From assembly GCA_003991915.1 (NCBI GenBank), contig RQTK01000007.1, positions 1,042,097 through 1,106,096 on the forward strand: DNA of 64,000 nt, written 5' to 3'. The translations under genes were made by a program, and so were the position numbers. Position 1 is the stretch's first letter. The number at the start of each line of letters is the position of its first letter. This DNA is from Elysia chlorotica (Eukaryota; Mollusca; Gastropoda; Plakobranchidae). The notes under the pieces were generated by a model. It had not been told where the DNA came from, did not search any database, and saw only the letters and a list, made by a program, of their open reading frames with translations. This document shows, one piece after another, positions 44,106-55,972 of the stretch.

Positions 44106-46479
44106 ATGATTAGGCAACCTGGGTGGCATCTCTACACACTTTGTGTTCTTATTGTGCTAACAGTTTTATTCCACTCATGCACTTGTAAAGGGAAGGAAGA
44201 GAAAACTAAAGATGCTGAGAAAATCAAGAAGAAAGACATCAGAGATTACAGTGATGCAGATATGGAGCGACTATTTGATCAGTGGGAGGTAACAATCGAC
44301 CACTACATATTCCCTGTTTTATTTTGTTTTTTTCTAAAAATCTTAATGCCTTTATGAAAAATAATAATTTGCAATGAAATGTGATGCTTAAGTATGAATC
44401 TATTATTGACCATATTTATTGCCCAGTTTTATGTTTTTACATCTCTCACAAGTACTATAAATAATAATTATATCAACTTTTTTTAAAAGGGGAAAATCAC
44501 ATAATTTGAAGCAATCTATATTAATGCTCTAACTCTAAGAAGTAAGATAACTATATTGTTTTAAAAATTGAACAAGTCATATCTGTTTTCATTTTCCTTC
44601 TTAATTTCAATTTGTAAAAATGTTTCTTATGTTTGAGCCATTTTTTTTTTTTGTGAAAAAGTGTATCTGACTAACTTTACAGGGGACAAACTGGCTCAAG
44701 TCAAATGGTAGAACGTTGGTCTCCAAAAGATAAGGTCTAGGGTTCATATCACACGATCGATCAAATTTATTTGTCCGATTTTTCCTCCACTAGTTGGGTC
44801 GGTGTCAGTATAATCTTTAATGTGACCAGCTAAGAATAGAATCCTGGTCTCTCTGCCTTGTCTGGTGTGTGCCAGCACAATATTGTCAGACATCAGTCTT
44901 GGGGTCCGTCCACAATATACCTATATATTGCTGGAGTTTGTTGTTAAGCAATGCACCTTACCTTTGCCTTACTTTACAGGACTCTGACGAAGACGAGCTG
45001 GAGGAAGACGAACTGCCGGAATGGAAGCGAAAGCCACCAGCTATTGACATTACTCGGCTGGACATGTCAAACCCCGCAGAGGTTCTGAAAGCGTCAAAGA
45101 AAGGCCGCACCTTGATGATGTTTGCCACTGTCTCTGGTAATAGATATACAATGTACACAGCTGTACTATAATATCTACCTCGTTTCTTGTTAAGCACGAA
45201 TAACTTCCTTTGAACAATGGTTCCAGTTTGATGATGGTTATCGTTTATTTACTTTAAAGGATGATGGATGAAATCCTTTTCCACAACATGACAATAACAA
45301 TTTGAACTCAACATTGTACAGATGATCATGGGTAACTAGCCATTGGTGAAAATGCAGTAGAGGGGACACTTTTATAACAAACACAAATGTTATGTAGCAT
45401 GGATGGTTGAAGATTAACAACATGATCAAAGAGTAGGTTCCCACCCCCCTCTAGTTCAAATGTGTTGGAGTGACGTGGAAAAGGATGATGGATGTGCTGG
45501 GTAGAAATTAGAAAGAGGATAGTGTTATCATATCTATCTAGTTTCCTTCATGTTTCACATGAATATTGTTTTGTCATGGTCAAGTATATTTCACAGGGAT
45601 TTTAGAACCAATTTAGATTGATATTCTCAGGTTCTCGAATGAGGAACTTCAGATTTGGACTTGAGAGGTGGCATTGACTGTTGTATGCCGATTCTAGAGT
45701 TGATTCATGCAAACTTAAAATGAGAGATAGTCTTTCAGCACTCTGAAGAAAGCTTAATTTCTGCAACAATAGTTTTTATAAAATCAGCACAAAAAGTTGC
45801 TAGTTTTACATAACTATATACATGTACATGATATGATTAGCTATAGACGAGAAAATGTATTTGTTTTAGGTGAAGCAATTGTCAAGATGTATCCACTTAT
45901 CCATCATTGACTGTGCTTTGTACAAAGCGTTGATTATCATGCCCCTCCTAACTTCCAAATCAGTTTCTACTTCCAATACCTCTGTCACCCTACATTAAGC
46001 CACCTGTACATATTAGTGCGAAATAATGAAAGATTTTAATGTGTGGTCTGTACATTCTTTCAGGTAACCCCACAGAGGAGGAATCTGAGAAAATATCCAT
46101 GTTATGGCACTCACAGCTCTTCAACGCACATGTTGATATGCAGAGGTAATTAAAAATTAAAATTAATTAATTAATGTTTTTTTTAAATAGAAAATAGTTT
46201 AAGTACTTCAGAAAATTGTATTTATTTATTTCTATGTTTGCTGCTTTTTAAAATATTTTGTATTATTATTTTCAAAACTCAAACCTGTCTTTAATCTCAA
46301 ATGATTGAAAGAATAACACTTGTATATCATTAATAATACTTGAATAGCACAGACAAAACTGAGTTTCCAGAAAATGAAAGCGGTATTAGTGCATACGGTA
46401 TGCCTCTCTGTTCATGTTTAAGTACACCAACTTCATGCAGTCTAAGTTTTTAATTGTTTTTATCATTATTATTATTGTA

Positions 46480-46527
<48 letters not shown>

Positions 46528-47060
46528 CACTTGGGGGTCAGGTCAAAGGTACCATTTCCGAACAGGTAATTTTCAAGAATTATATTATCACACATTATCT
46601 GTACATCCAGTAGATTTGATCTATTTTGTTCACCTTTACCTTTGATGCTCGGATGGTACAATGATCTTGTTGGCTGATTTAGATTTGCTTTGAACTGGAT
46701 GGTATAACTATTGTGTTTGGCAACCTCTTCAGGTACGTGGTAGGACCCAACAGAGTCCTGTTCATGTTGAAGGATGGCGCCAAGGCTTGGGAGGTGAAGG
46801 ACTTCCTCGTCACTCAAGAGAGGTGTGAGGAAGTCACAATAGAAAACCAAAACTTTCCAGGGGCTGGGGCAGCTGCAAAGGTAACTGACATCAATTATTT
46901 TAGTGTTTGAAACATAAGATTAGATTAGATTTCTTACAAAAACGTTAAGTTTAATAAGATGTAAACTTGAAACTTTTTATAACCCTTAACAGAAAGTGAA
47001 AAATCAATCACAAGAATTTTGTTTAACACTCTTTTGAATTGAGAAGGAAGCCAAGGAAAA

Positions 47061-47130
<70 letters not shown>

Positions 47131-47254
47131 GTTATTATTGTTATTATTATTATTATTACCATCTTCATCACACTCATTGTTTTTTTTTAAATAATTATTT
47201 CAGGGAAAGAAACAAGATCAGAAAAAGTCCAAGAAGGAAAAATCTGAATTATGA
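44106..47254 (+). CDS. MESD: LRP chaperone MESD
   Basis: MESD is an ER chaperone that folds beta-propeller/EGF modules of LDL-receptor-related proteins (LRP5/6 in Wnt signalling). Exons: 44106-44288, 44980-45136, 46064-46145, 46733-46880, 47204-47254; 621 nt, 206 residues, all phases consistent. It has a signal peptide (WHLYTLCVLIVLTVLFHSC, residues about 7-25), then the family signature KKKDIRDYSDADMERLFDQW, an acidic stretch, the core KKGRTLMMFATVSG, NPTEEESEKISMLWHSQLF and VLFMLKDGAKAWEVKDFLV, and a Lys-rich tail ending KSEL. The C-terminal KSEL is a KDEL-type retrieval signal, where vertebrates carry REDL-like ends. Slightly shorter than the human protein because of a shorter tail. Confidence 0.97.
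44680..44960 (+). mobile_element. tRNA-derived SINE in the first MESD coding intron
   Basis: CTGGCTCAAGTCAAATGGTA and AGGGTTCATATC form the decayed head. The body has GTTGGGTCGGTGTCAGTATA, CAGACATCAGTCTTGGGGTC and CACAATATACCTATATATTG. It ends about 20 nt before the exon at 44980, inside the acceptor region. Confidence 0.85.
46468..46527. repeat. (ATT)n microsatellite
   Basis: ATT trinucleotide run in MESD intron 3. Confidence 0.9.
47059..47158. repeat. (ATT)n microsatellite
   Basis: ATT run of about 100 bp with GTT variants, in the last MESD intron, ending about 45 nt before the acceptor. Confidence 0.92.
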
Positions 47255-47313
47255 TATTTGATGAAAGTGGCATAGCTCTATGTTTTCATAATTGTATAAT
47301 GAATCATGGTTTG

Positions 47314-47319
47314 AATAAA
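47314..47319 (+). terminator. Proximal MESD poly(A) signal
   Basis: AATAAA 60 nt after the stop codon. Confidence 0.6.
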
Positions 47320-47706
47320 TGACATTAACTAGATCTTTGTTGAGACTGATACTGAAACTTATAAAAAAAATGTTAGAGTAAGAGCCAGGGAGCTGGGATC
47401 TCATTGTTAGAGCGTTATATCGGCAATAAGAAAAGGCTCCTTTTTTTTTCTCATTATGATTGTTGCTACTGTTCTTAATTTATTGCATTCTATTTTTGCA
47501 CAAAATGATGTTGAATAATATATTATGTTGTTAACTATGCATATAGATTAGATGATCTTGAGAGATTGTCTCAGTGCATGCTAAAATAATTTTTTTAGCA
47601 CAGCTTACATTGGCTCATGTTTTTTTTCCATAATTATTCATTTATGTACCCCATTACATTTTAAAGGGCAGATTGATAAATGTGTTGTTACATGAAAAAA
47701 GAACTT

Positions 47707-49123
47707 TGGTGCTAAATACCTTATTGAACATTTATTTTATTGTTTGATGTTAACATTGTTTTTTTTATTTTTTTAATACAAGTCTCTACCTTGTTAAGCA
47801 CACTTTAGAGTATATAAATAAATTTAAAGATCTTTACAACAGTTAGGCTCCAAATGACATTTACTATACAATTAATTGTACCTGTCTTTTCCATTCCTTC
47901 TATTGTAATGGTTTTCTTTCTTTTAATTTCATGTATGGTTCAGGCTTAATTATATTTTCTTCTGGCTTCAAGTAAAAATTCTCTTTGATGGAAGCATTTC
48001 AATTTCTTCCCTTCACATTAACATTTTATGTTCAAATGAGTGTTGCATTTGATAATCATAATTGTGTGTTTATTAATCAAGACATCAACGGCTTATTGAC
48101 TTATATATTTAACAATCTATCAAGAGTGGTGGTTTGGGAATGACAATAATTTAGCATTGTTTTCTGTGTATGGTTCTGAATTATTGTCATTAATATTATA
48201 TTTTTCATCTAAAAAAAAAATCATGATGGTGTGAACTTTTGGAGTGGTGAATAGATCTTGGAATTGTTCCTTGTTTGAGATGCCAGAGGCTTTTTGCGAG
48301 TATGTTTGCATGGCGAATGATATGCGGCTTTACGTATATAATCTCTGTTACCACTAAAATGATAAGCTGGGTAGGTGTTAAGTAATCATTGGTGCTAAAT
48401 ACCTTACTGAACATTTATTTTATTATTTGATGTTAACATTGTTTTTGTTTTTTTAAATATACAAGTCTCTACCTTGTTAAGCAAACTTTAGAGTATATAA
48501 ATACATTTAAAGATCTTTACAAATGTTAGGCTAAAAAGGAGGAAACACACTATACTATTACTAAACTAGCTTTTTAATGACATTTACTATACAATTTATT
48601 GTACCTGTCTTTTCCGTTCCTTCCATTGTAATGGTTTTCTTTCTTTTAATTTAATGTATGGTTCAGACTTGATTATATTTTCTTCTGGCTTCAAGTAAAA
48701 ATTCTCTTTGATGGAAGCGTTTCAATTTCTTCTCTTCACATAATAACATTTTATGTTCATATGAGTGTTGCATTTGATAATCAAAATTGTGTGTTTATTA
48801 ATCAAGAGATCAACAGCTTATTGACTTATGTATGACAATCTATCAAGAGTAGTGGTTTGGGAATAAAAAATAATTCAGCATTGTTTTCTGTGTATGGCTT
48901 TGAATTATTGTCATAATATGCATATGTCAAAAATATACATTTTTCATCTAAAAAATTGAGCATGATGGTGTGAACTTTTGGAGTGGTGAATAGATCTTGG
49001 AATTGTTCCTTGATTGAGATGTCAGAGGCTTTTTGCGAGTATGTTTGCATGGCGAATGATATGCGACTTTACGTACAAGCTCTGTTACCACTAAAATGAT
49101 AAGCTAGGTAGGTGTTAAGTAAT
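47707..49123. repeat. About 0.7-kb tandem duplication downstream of MESD
   Basis: 47707-48388 and 48388-49123 align end to end (GGTGCTAAATACCTTA-TGAA at the start, AGCT-GGTAGGTGTTAAGTAA at the end) at roughly 90% identity with small indels. Both copies contain ATTGTACCTGTCTTTTCC and TCTTCTGGCTTCAAGTAAAA. Neither has a long frame. Confidence 0.93.
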
Positions 49124-49654
49124 CCCTGATGAATGTAACATCCCCTCGCATCCCTGAAGAACCATATGTGCACCAGGGCAGGAACAGTGATCCTTGATTA
49201 GTGTGACATTCCTTTAGAATTCCTGAAGAGTTGTATACAACAATTTACAAGGACCCTGGCTCAGGGCAGGAAACTGAACAAAGGAAACTTCTAGAACTCC
49301 TAGAGTTAAAGTGAGCACTTACTATCACTACATATCCTATACATACATGTACATGTATAAACAGTGTATGCTGTATTTGGACTAACATGACCTGCTCAGA
49401 ACAACCATGTCCACCCATCAAAGCCCACCTGGATCAATATGGTAACCTGAATCAATCATGATGTTCTAGAACAATCTATGTGATCCGTCCAAAGCAACAC
49501 AAAAAAGCATCTGGCTTGAGGAGAAATGTTAAGTAGCATGACCGTATTTGCATCTTAGCCTCATCATAAATCTTGTGCGTCATTTTGCGAAGGCCTTGGA
49601 TTCAGACCCTTAAAACTTATCTCTAAAGAGCCTGGTTAAAGCTACATGATGGGT

Positions 49655-49745
49655 GGGTGTCTGTATAGTGTGATGGCTCTGTCTGTGTATGGCAGCTCAT
49701 GAAATTGCTAGATGTAAGTAAGTTCCAGGACCTGTCAATATAAAC
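49655..49745 (+). mobile_element. SINE fragment
   Basis: ATGGCTCTGTCTGTGTATGG, CAGCTCATGAAATTGCTAGA and the GACCTGTCAATATA segment match the middle to 3' part of the SINE body. Confidence 0.5.
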
Positions 49746-50582
49746 AAACTTATACGCTCATATAATTAATAACTTATTCTTTAGAAATCTACTGTACTTC
49801 AATACTTTCTTTATTTGAAGATAATAAGAGATAATTTCCATATTGTTCTGTTTGTATAACTGACACTTTCTCAGTCAGTTTTTTGCCTTAAAATTCAACA
49901 TTATTTGCAAACTTGGATAATTATTATACATTGCTTATGAAATAGAATCTTGCAGATATAATATACACATTTGCACTCTGAATCTTTGCATTAAATAAAA
50001 TCTTCATGTGAAGAGGCAAAAAGGTTTAACTTAATTTATCTTGCATGTACATGATTTAGTATGCTTTAGCTACTGCTGAATCTATGCATGTTAATAACCA
50101 TGTTCGAATTAAGCCTGCTTTAATGTATCTAAAGCTAATGCAGCGTTACGGAATACGGTATGTGGGACTGCCTTCTGTATTGACGGTTCAGTGACGTTAC
50201 TTTATCCTCAGCTGAACAATAAATTTACTGACTGAGTAAGGACCCTTTATTGGATGTAAGCCTTGGTGTAATGCTCTGAGTGCCATGGACTCCGACTGTG
50301 AGCTGAAACTTGTTATGAAGCAATCTGACAACCTTTCAGTTGCAAAGAAATGTGTTATCTTGTAGTCTCATCTTGTGGCTTGACTTATGGCATGAAACTA
50401 GTCACGTTGATTGAGCTATGTAAAACTGCACAAAAATACAACATTAGTATATATCATGTATTTTGAAAGGTATGTGTTGGACCAATATTTTATTCTTTAA
50501 TTATTCCTTCTTGTCAGTTTACTACTGCATAATGTATTCTTTGCAATTTACTGAAATAAATGTATAATACTCAAGTATGAGG

Positions 50583-52966
50583 CTTGTTCTTTATTATTTT
50601 TCTCCTTAAGTAGAAACAAGAAACACTTGTGTGTATTTGGAAATTCTATCTTTTTTTTTTTCTTTCGTCTTTTGTTATTTTGTTAAGTGCCCAACAAATG
50701 GTTTCCTTGGATGAAGGTTATTGTGTAAACGTAGTGTATTGCCCCTTTGGTAAAAAAATATTATAAAGTGAAAACAAACAAAAAAGTAGTACCTGTAGTA
50801 AGATACATGTAGCTTTATTCATGGCTTTTCGATTCATATTCAATAATATTGTCATCTTTGATAGTTCAAGGTAAATTTGAGCCTAAAGCCACACAAAATA
50901 TTTGAGCCTGGGGACATGGAACTCAGAAGGAATGAAATGATCATAAGATCAGAGTTAAAGATTGAAAAGCATAAATGTACCCTTTCACTCATTTAATGAG
51001 GATTATAAATTGTAAAATCCAATCTTTATTGAACATACAACATGTTATACATGTGATCCATGCGGTACCCAGTAAATAATGCAGCTGGAGGGAATACTTT
51101 AACTCTCAAAAATCACTTTTGTTTCACCAATACATGTTGTCTTAAAGCAATCTTCAACCCACAAGACAATGGTAAACTCATCCCAATTTATTCAGGAACA
51201 TCATTGGTTAAATTAGAACATATATCATGTACACTTAGTGGTACATGCCTGTCTACAAAACAAACATTTCTCACTGTCACATTACAACAACATAGTTACA
51301 TGTATAGATTACAAAGAATTATCGATTTATATAATATTTTGTAATGAGATGTACATTATGAACATTGATTTTGATTTGAACTCTATACATTGTACAGTTA
51401 TCATATATATATATATTACTTTTCTTTGAATGCTGACAAAGAGGAGACATTAAGTTTTGAAACTTACAATTTAACTAGTACGAGACCCATATTGTTCATA
51501 CACATACAATGATGTATTCTGATTTTCATGACATTTATAATTAATTTGCAATATTAACTTTAAAAAAAAAAACAATATGTAAAGCAAAGGGAATGGCAGT
51601 TCGGATATCACATTAACCTCTTCCCCACAATGCATGCCCGTAGAGAATAAGTTTCCAATAACAACAGATGTAACAATAACAATACAGTGGAAGAAAAAAG
51701 AGTAAGGAAAAAAAGATGTCTGAACCATAACCAACAAGAAAAGAATGTTTTTAAAAAAGTAACATAGCTTTTACTTTGAGCTCTTTATCAATTATCATTA
51801 TCAGCATAAATTATATACATCCTTTCCAAACAATCTCATGTATACAGGCATCATTTTTTTTAATGAAAACAACATAAAATGTAATATGCCAATTTCAGAT
51901 CAATGAAAAAGGATTAAGAGTGGACTTATTTTATTAAAACAAACCACTGCACAAGGCCAGACATTAGTATACATGTATTATTTATAGAACAAAATGATTT
52001 AGAAATAAGAGAAAATTTCAAGAAAACCGAGGAAAAAACCCCCAACAATAACCAACACCTGTCACTTTAAATTATAATATCTTTAACGAAAAAGTTATAA
52101 GGAGGTAGTAATATTAGCAGCCAAAAAACGTTTTGACAAGAATGAATTTGTTTGATGTTAAATGGAAAAGGCAAAAGTTTCATGATTGATGCTCAACCTG
52201 CCATTACTCTTAAAACTAACATTAATACATGTATTTCCATACAGCACATGTATTGCAACAACAAAAAAATATTAAAAATGAAAACAGTAATAATTCATAT
52301 CATTTTGGCAGAATAAAAAAAAATTATTTTTGTCTACATAACTACTCATTTATACAGAAAAAAAAAGTATAAAGTATAAAGTATTAAGTTTACAATAAAA
52401 ATTACACGTATAATGCATTTAAAAAGGTCAAAGTGGTTGCTCTTGGTCACATAAATTTTTTATATTTACAATTTGTTCAAACAAAACAAAACATAAGGTG
52501 CCTAGTCTTTTAATTCCATCAATGCTTAAGGCACTAAATTATTTGATAGCATTAAAACTACAAGCCCTTACTATGTATTAAAAAGCCCATTAATTTATAC
52601 AATGTACATATACTGGTAGTAAATGTCTTACAATATAAGTTTTTAAAGAACTCATTGTGTAGAAAAAAAAAAGAGATAAAATAAAAAGAAATTAACAACA
52701 TGTTACTAATTATGGTAATGTAGGAGAAATACATATATATCATAATATTAAATTCTTGTACAATTTTAAGAAAATTCTGTGATTGGACTGTGCACAAGCA
52801 TATCACAATGACAAATCAAAGGCACTTCTGGGGCTGTCAGCAATTACACACTGTAGTTACATTTCTGAAGGCATCAGTAGAGGAATCTGCATACTGGAAG
52901 GCTGCGTGTGCATCTGTGGAGAAACCGGAATGGAAGACATAGAAGGCAACAACGGGATACTTAAAT
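50583..52966 (-). other. 3'UTR of the zinc-finger gene
   Basis: AT-rich, noncoding. AATAAA on the minus strand at 51030-51025 (and another at 50819-50814) would end the transcript after about 1.9-2.1 kb of 3'UTR. Nothing else is recognised. Confidence 0.5.
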
Positions 52967-55900
52967 TCACCTGGTACGGTGACGGGAGGGATGTGGCCGC
53001 TCGTGTTTGGTCATGTGGAGCTGCAGGGCTTTGTTGCGTCTGCAGGAGAAGTTGCAAAACTTGCAGCGGAACGGCTTCTCCCCCGAGTGGGTCATCTCGT
53101 GCTCCTTGAGGTTGTGCTTGGTGCGGCAGCGGTAGCCACACCGGCCGCACCTGTAGGCTTTCTCGTCCTTGTGGATCAGCATGTGCTGGTTCAGGTGCGA
53201 GGACTTGCGGAAGGAAGCCCCGCAGTTACTGCACAAGAACGGCTTGAGGCCGGCGTGCTTGAGGCGGTGGCAGTCGAAGCTGGCCCTCGAGCTGCACTTG
53301 TAGTCACAGTCCTTGCACTGGAACGGGAACTTGTTCTCGTGCCGCAGCATGTGGTACCGGAAGTTTTTCATCGTGTTGCAGGAATAGCCACAGAACTCAC
53401 AGCACAGAGGGTGAAACTCGCTGTGCTTGCGGATGTGTTTTGAATATTCAGCTCTGTCCGAGGTGCTAAACTCACAATCTCGACATGACAGTGTGGTGTG
53501 CGATGACACGTGCCTGTTTAGATCCACGCGAGAATGACAAACAAAGTCACACTGGCCGCACTTGCGAGTCTGATGCTTCTTCATATGTTGGTTCAGTTCA
53601 TATTGAGTTCTACACGTGTAAGAGCAGAGAGTGCAAGCACAAGGTTTACTCTGAAGATGACTTGTGGTGTGAATTTTCAGCCGCTGCTTCGTCTTGGCTG
53701 TATAGAGGCAGTGGCTGCACTTGAACGGTCTGTCTTCAGAGTGAGTGACCATGTGCTTCTTCAGATGTTCTCTGCGTCTGAAGGACTGAGAGCACTTGCT
53801 GCAGGCATAGGGACGTATGTCATCATGGACCATGACGTGCCGCTTCAAGCTGCCGGTGTCGTGAAAAACCTTCTGACAACGAGTACATTCAAAATACTTT
53901 TTCCCATTTTCATATTTTAATTTAAGAAAGCTGCCTGGTTTAAGAATATTGCCTTCTTTTTTCTTGTCGGTCGCCAACTGACCATTGAGGTTCTTTTGAA
54001 TTTGCTTAGCTACGTCCTCAGGAACCTCGAAGGTTCTATCCTGCAGCTCCTCTTTGATTGTGGCTGCAACCTCAGTACTTAGGGATCCATTCTCAAATGA
54101 AAAGTCAGTTGCGTCATCATTGTCTATATGCTTAGTTTGGAGGTCTCCCTCGTCCTTGTGAGACAGCAATTTTGCAGCAGCAATCGCCGCTGCTCTCCTG
54201 CCCCTCCCTCTGCCAGTGCCAGACACACGCGAGTTTTTGAAGGCTAGAAGAGCGCTGGAGGACACCAGGGCTAGCTGTGAGACAACTGCACAGATCTCGT
54301 TAAGCTGGGAAACAACTTCCGACGTCTCTGCTAGAAAACTGACGGCCTTTGACATTTCCATGAGCCTTGACCCTGCCATGTACACCTCAGACATTTTCGC
54401 TTCCATTGCAGATGTTTCAATGGCACCAGCTCCTTGTTTTTTGCTCATCGACTGTAAATCTGAAATCGTTTCCTGGTCCGTCCCATGCATATCACAAGCC
54501 GCCAGGTCCCACTCACTGGCAACCTTTGATTGTCGCCCTGAAAGAAGAGTATGTCTATGGCTGGAAAGATGCAGTAAATACTCATGATAGCTGTGGAACT
54601 TTGTCTTGCACACCTTACAAGTCAACTGCTTATCCCCAACATGCCCCATTAAATGCTCTAGAAGAGAAGTCTTTTTCCTTAACACAGTACCACACACAAT
54701 GCAGGCACTAGCTTTTGAAGCAACATGAAGCACTGCATGGATCCTGATACTGTCAATAGAAGCTGTTTTATAATTACATAATTGGCAAACATACATGGAA
54801 CTGGAAGGAGTTGCATTCAAACGCCTCTTTAAACCATGCTTGCGTTGTGATTGAGAACATTTCCGTTTCTTCCTGGCAGTGTGAAGCAACATATGTTTCT
54901 TCAGGGTACCGTTTGATTTTGCTGTAAAGGAGCATTGGCTACATTTTAACATTTTCACATTTTTCTTTGCCGTTGCAGGTTTAGATCCCAAATGAGATAA
55001 AATATGACTGATCAATAGAGCCTTGGTGGTAAACGACATAGAGCAATCATCGCACTGAAATTGTTTGCTTTGGCTGTGAAACTTTAGTGTGTGTTGCAAA
55101 AGACCAGAATTGAACTTGAATGTTTTTGAGCAGTGATCACAGGCCAATCTCTCCTTTGCGGCTTCTGTCGAGGACATTGATCCAGTCTTGCCCTGAAGTT
55201 TAACAGTCAATCTAAATCTGGATGATTTTGCCGCTCTGGTGTGACTTTTCCGGACAGCACCAGTGTCTTCAGACAAGTTCGCATCACAGCCTTTCTCATC
55301 ATAAGTAATCGTTTCTGGTTCTTTAGGAAGTGCCTCTACAACATAGTCTTCAAGTTTTTCAGGCCTGATCCTTTCTTGTAGGCCTTCATCCTTTTTTAGT
55401 TCCGTTATAGTGTCCAGCACCGCTACATCAGTGCCCTGTTCTGTGTCCTCTTGTGCACGGACATGCTCTCCATGAAAATCACCAAGCGTGGCATCACCCT
55501 CAAACACTGACAAGACTGATGGAATACTAGACACTTCTGCTGTGAGACTGGGAACATTTTGCAATACTGCGCACAGATCAGTAGCTACTAAGTTATTGCC
55601 AGTCTCTGGGGCTGTCATTTGCTTCTCAGCGCTTTTAGTGCTCTCATGATCTCTTTGTGCAGAACTTTGCTCTAAGCTTACTTGAAACATCCCTATATCT
55701 GCAGTGGTCGATGAAGTGTCATAAACACTCTCAGTCTCATACTTCACAATAGGCTCGCTTTGTTCACACAAAGATCCTTTCTCTGCGTATATCACATTAT
55801 CGTCATTCACAGGTGGCATAATTCCTCCTACCTCAGCTCCTGATATGAGACTTCCCTCAAAGTTATCCGCGCACTCATCCCCCTTTGAAAAGGCATACTG

Positions 55901-55972
55901 CATTCCATCCTGTGCAGGAGTCTCCTCTTTCACGATGAATGGAAACTCGTTGGTGAGATCCAACTCAGCCAT
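52967..55972 (-). CDS. C2H2 zinc-finger protein with 17 fingers, single coding exon
   Basis: An uninterrupted 1001-codon frame. Start ATGGCTG has A at -3 and G at +4. Residues 1-275 are acidic and unstructured. Six C2H2 fingers occupy about 278-472, a 220-residue Ala/Ser/Met-rich linker with a RGRGRR basic patch follows, then eleven fingers run from about 694 to 993 (for example YACSKCSQSFRRREHLKKH and FLCSNCGASFRKSSHLNQH). Some fingers are joined by canonical TGEKP-like links (HSGEKPF). The spaced C..C...H...H fingers with C-H-C-type variation resemble ZFX/REST-type regulators, but I cannot assign an orthologue. Likely a nuclear DNA-binding transcription regulator. It is divergently arranged with ARPC5, with start codons 1.4 kb apart. 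Confidence 0.92.
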   Translation of the reverse strand: MAELDLTNEFPFIVKEETPAQDGMQYAFSKGDECADNFEGSLISGAEVGGIMPPVNDDNVIYAEKGSLCEQSEPIVKYETESVYDTSSTTADIGMFQVSLEQSSAQRDHESTKSAEKQMTAPETGNNLVATDLCAVLQNVPSLTAEVSSIPSVLSVFEGDATLGDFHGEHVRAQEDTEQGTDVAVLDTITELKKDEGLQERIRPEKLEDYVVEALPKEPETITYDEKGCDANLSEDTGAVRKSHTRAAKSSRFRLTVKLQGKTGSMSSTEAAKERLACDHCSKTFKFNSGLLQHTLKFHSQSKQFQCDDCSMSFTTKALLISHILSHLGSKPATAKKNVKMLKCSQCSFTAKSNGTLKKHMLLHTARKKRKCSQSQRKHGLKRRLNATPSSSMYVCQLCNYKTASIDSIRIHAVLHVASKASACIVCGTVLRKKTSLLEHLMGHVGDKQLTCKVCKTKFHSYHEYLLHLSSHRHTLLSGRQSKVASEWDLAACDMHGTDQETISDLQSMSKKQGAGAIETSAMEAKMSEVYMAGSRLMEMSKAVSFLAETSEVVSQLNEICAVVSQLALVSSSALLAFKNSRVSGTGRGRGRRAAAIAAAKLLSHKDEGDLQTKHIDNDDATDFSFENGSLSTEVAATIKEELQDRTFEVPEDVAKQIQKNLNGQLATDKKKEGNILKPGSFLKLKYENGKKYFECTRCQKVFHDTGSLKRHVMVHDDIRPYACSKCSQSFRRREHLKKHMVTHSEDRPFKCSHCLYTAKTKQRLKIHTTSHLQSKPCACTLCSYTCRTQYELNQHMKKHQTRKCGQCDFVCHSRVDLNRHVSSHTTLSCRDCEFSTSDRAEYSKHIRKHSEFHPLCCEFCGYSCNTMKNFRYHMLRHENKFPFQCKDCDYKCSSRASFDCHRLKHAGLKPFLCSNCGASFRKSSHLNQHMLIHKDEKAYRCGRCGYRCRTKHNLKEHEMTHSGEKPFRCKFCNFSCRRNKALQLHMTKHERPHPSRHRTR

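Larger units (their letters stand above)
47255..50582 (+). other. MESD 3'UTR and downstream region
   Basis: AATAAA at 47314-47319 is a proximal poly(A) signal. Another at 50555-50560 just before the tail-to-tail border could serve a long isoform. Apart from the 0.7-kb duplication and a SINE scrap it is AT-rich and noncoding. Confidence 0.5.
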
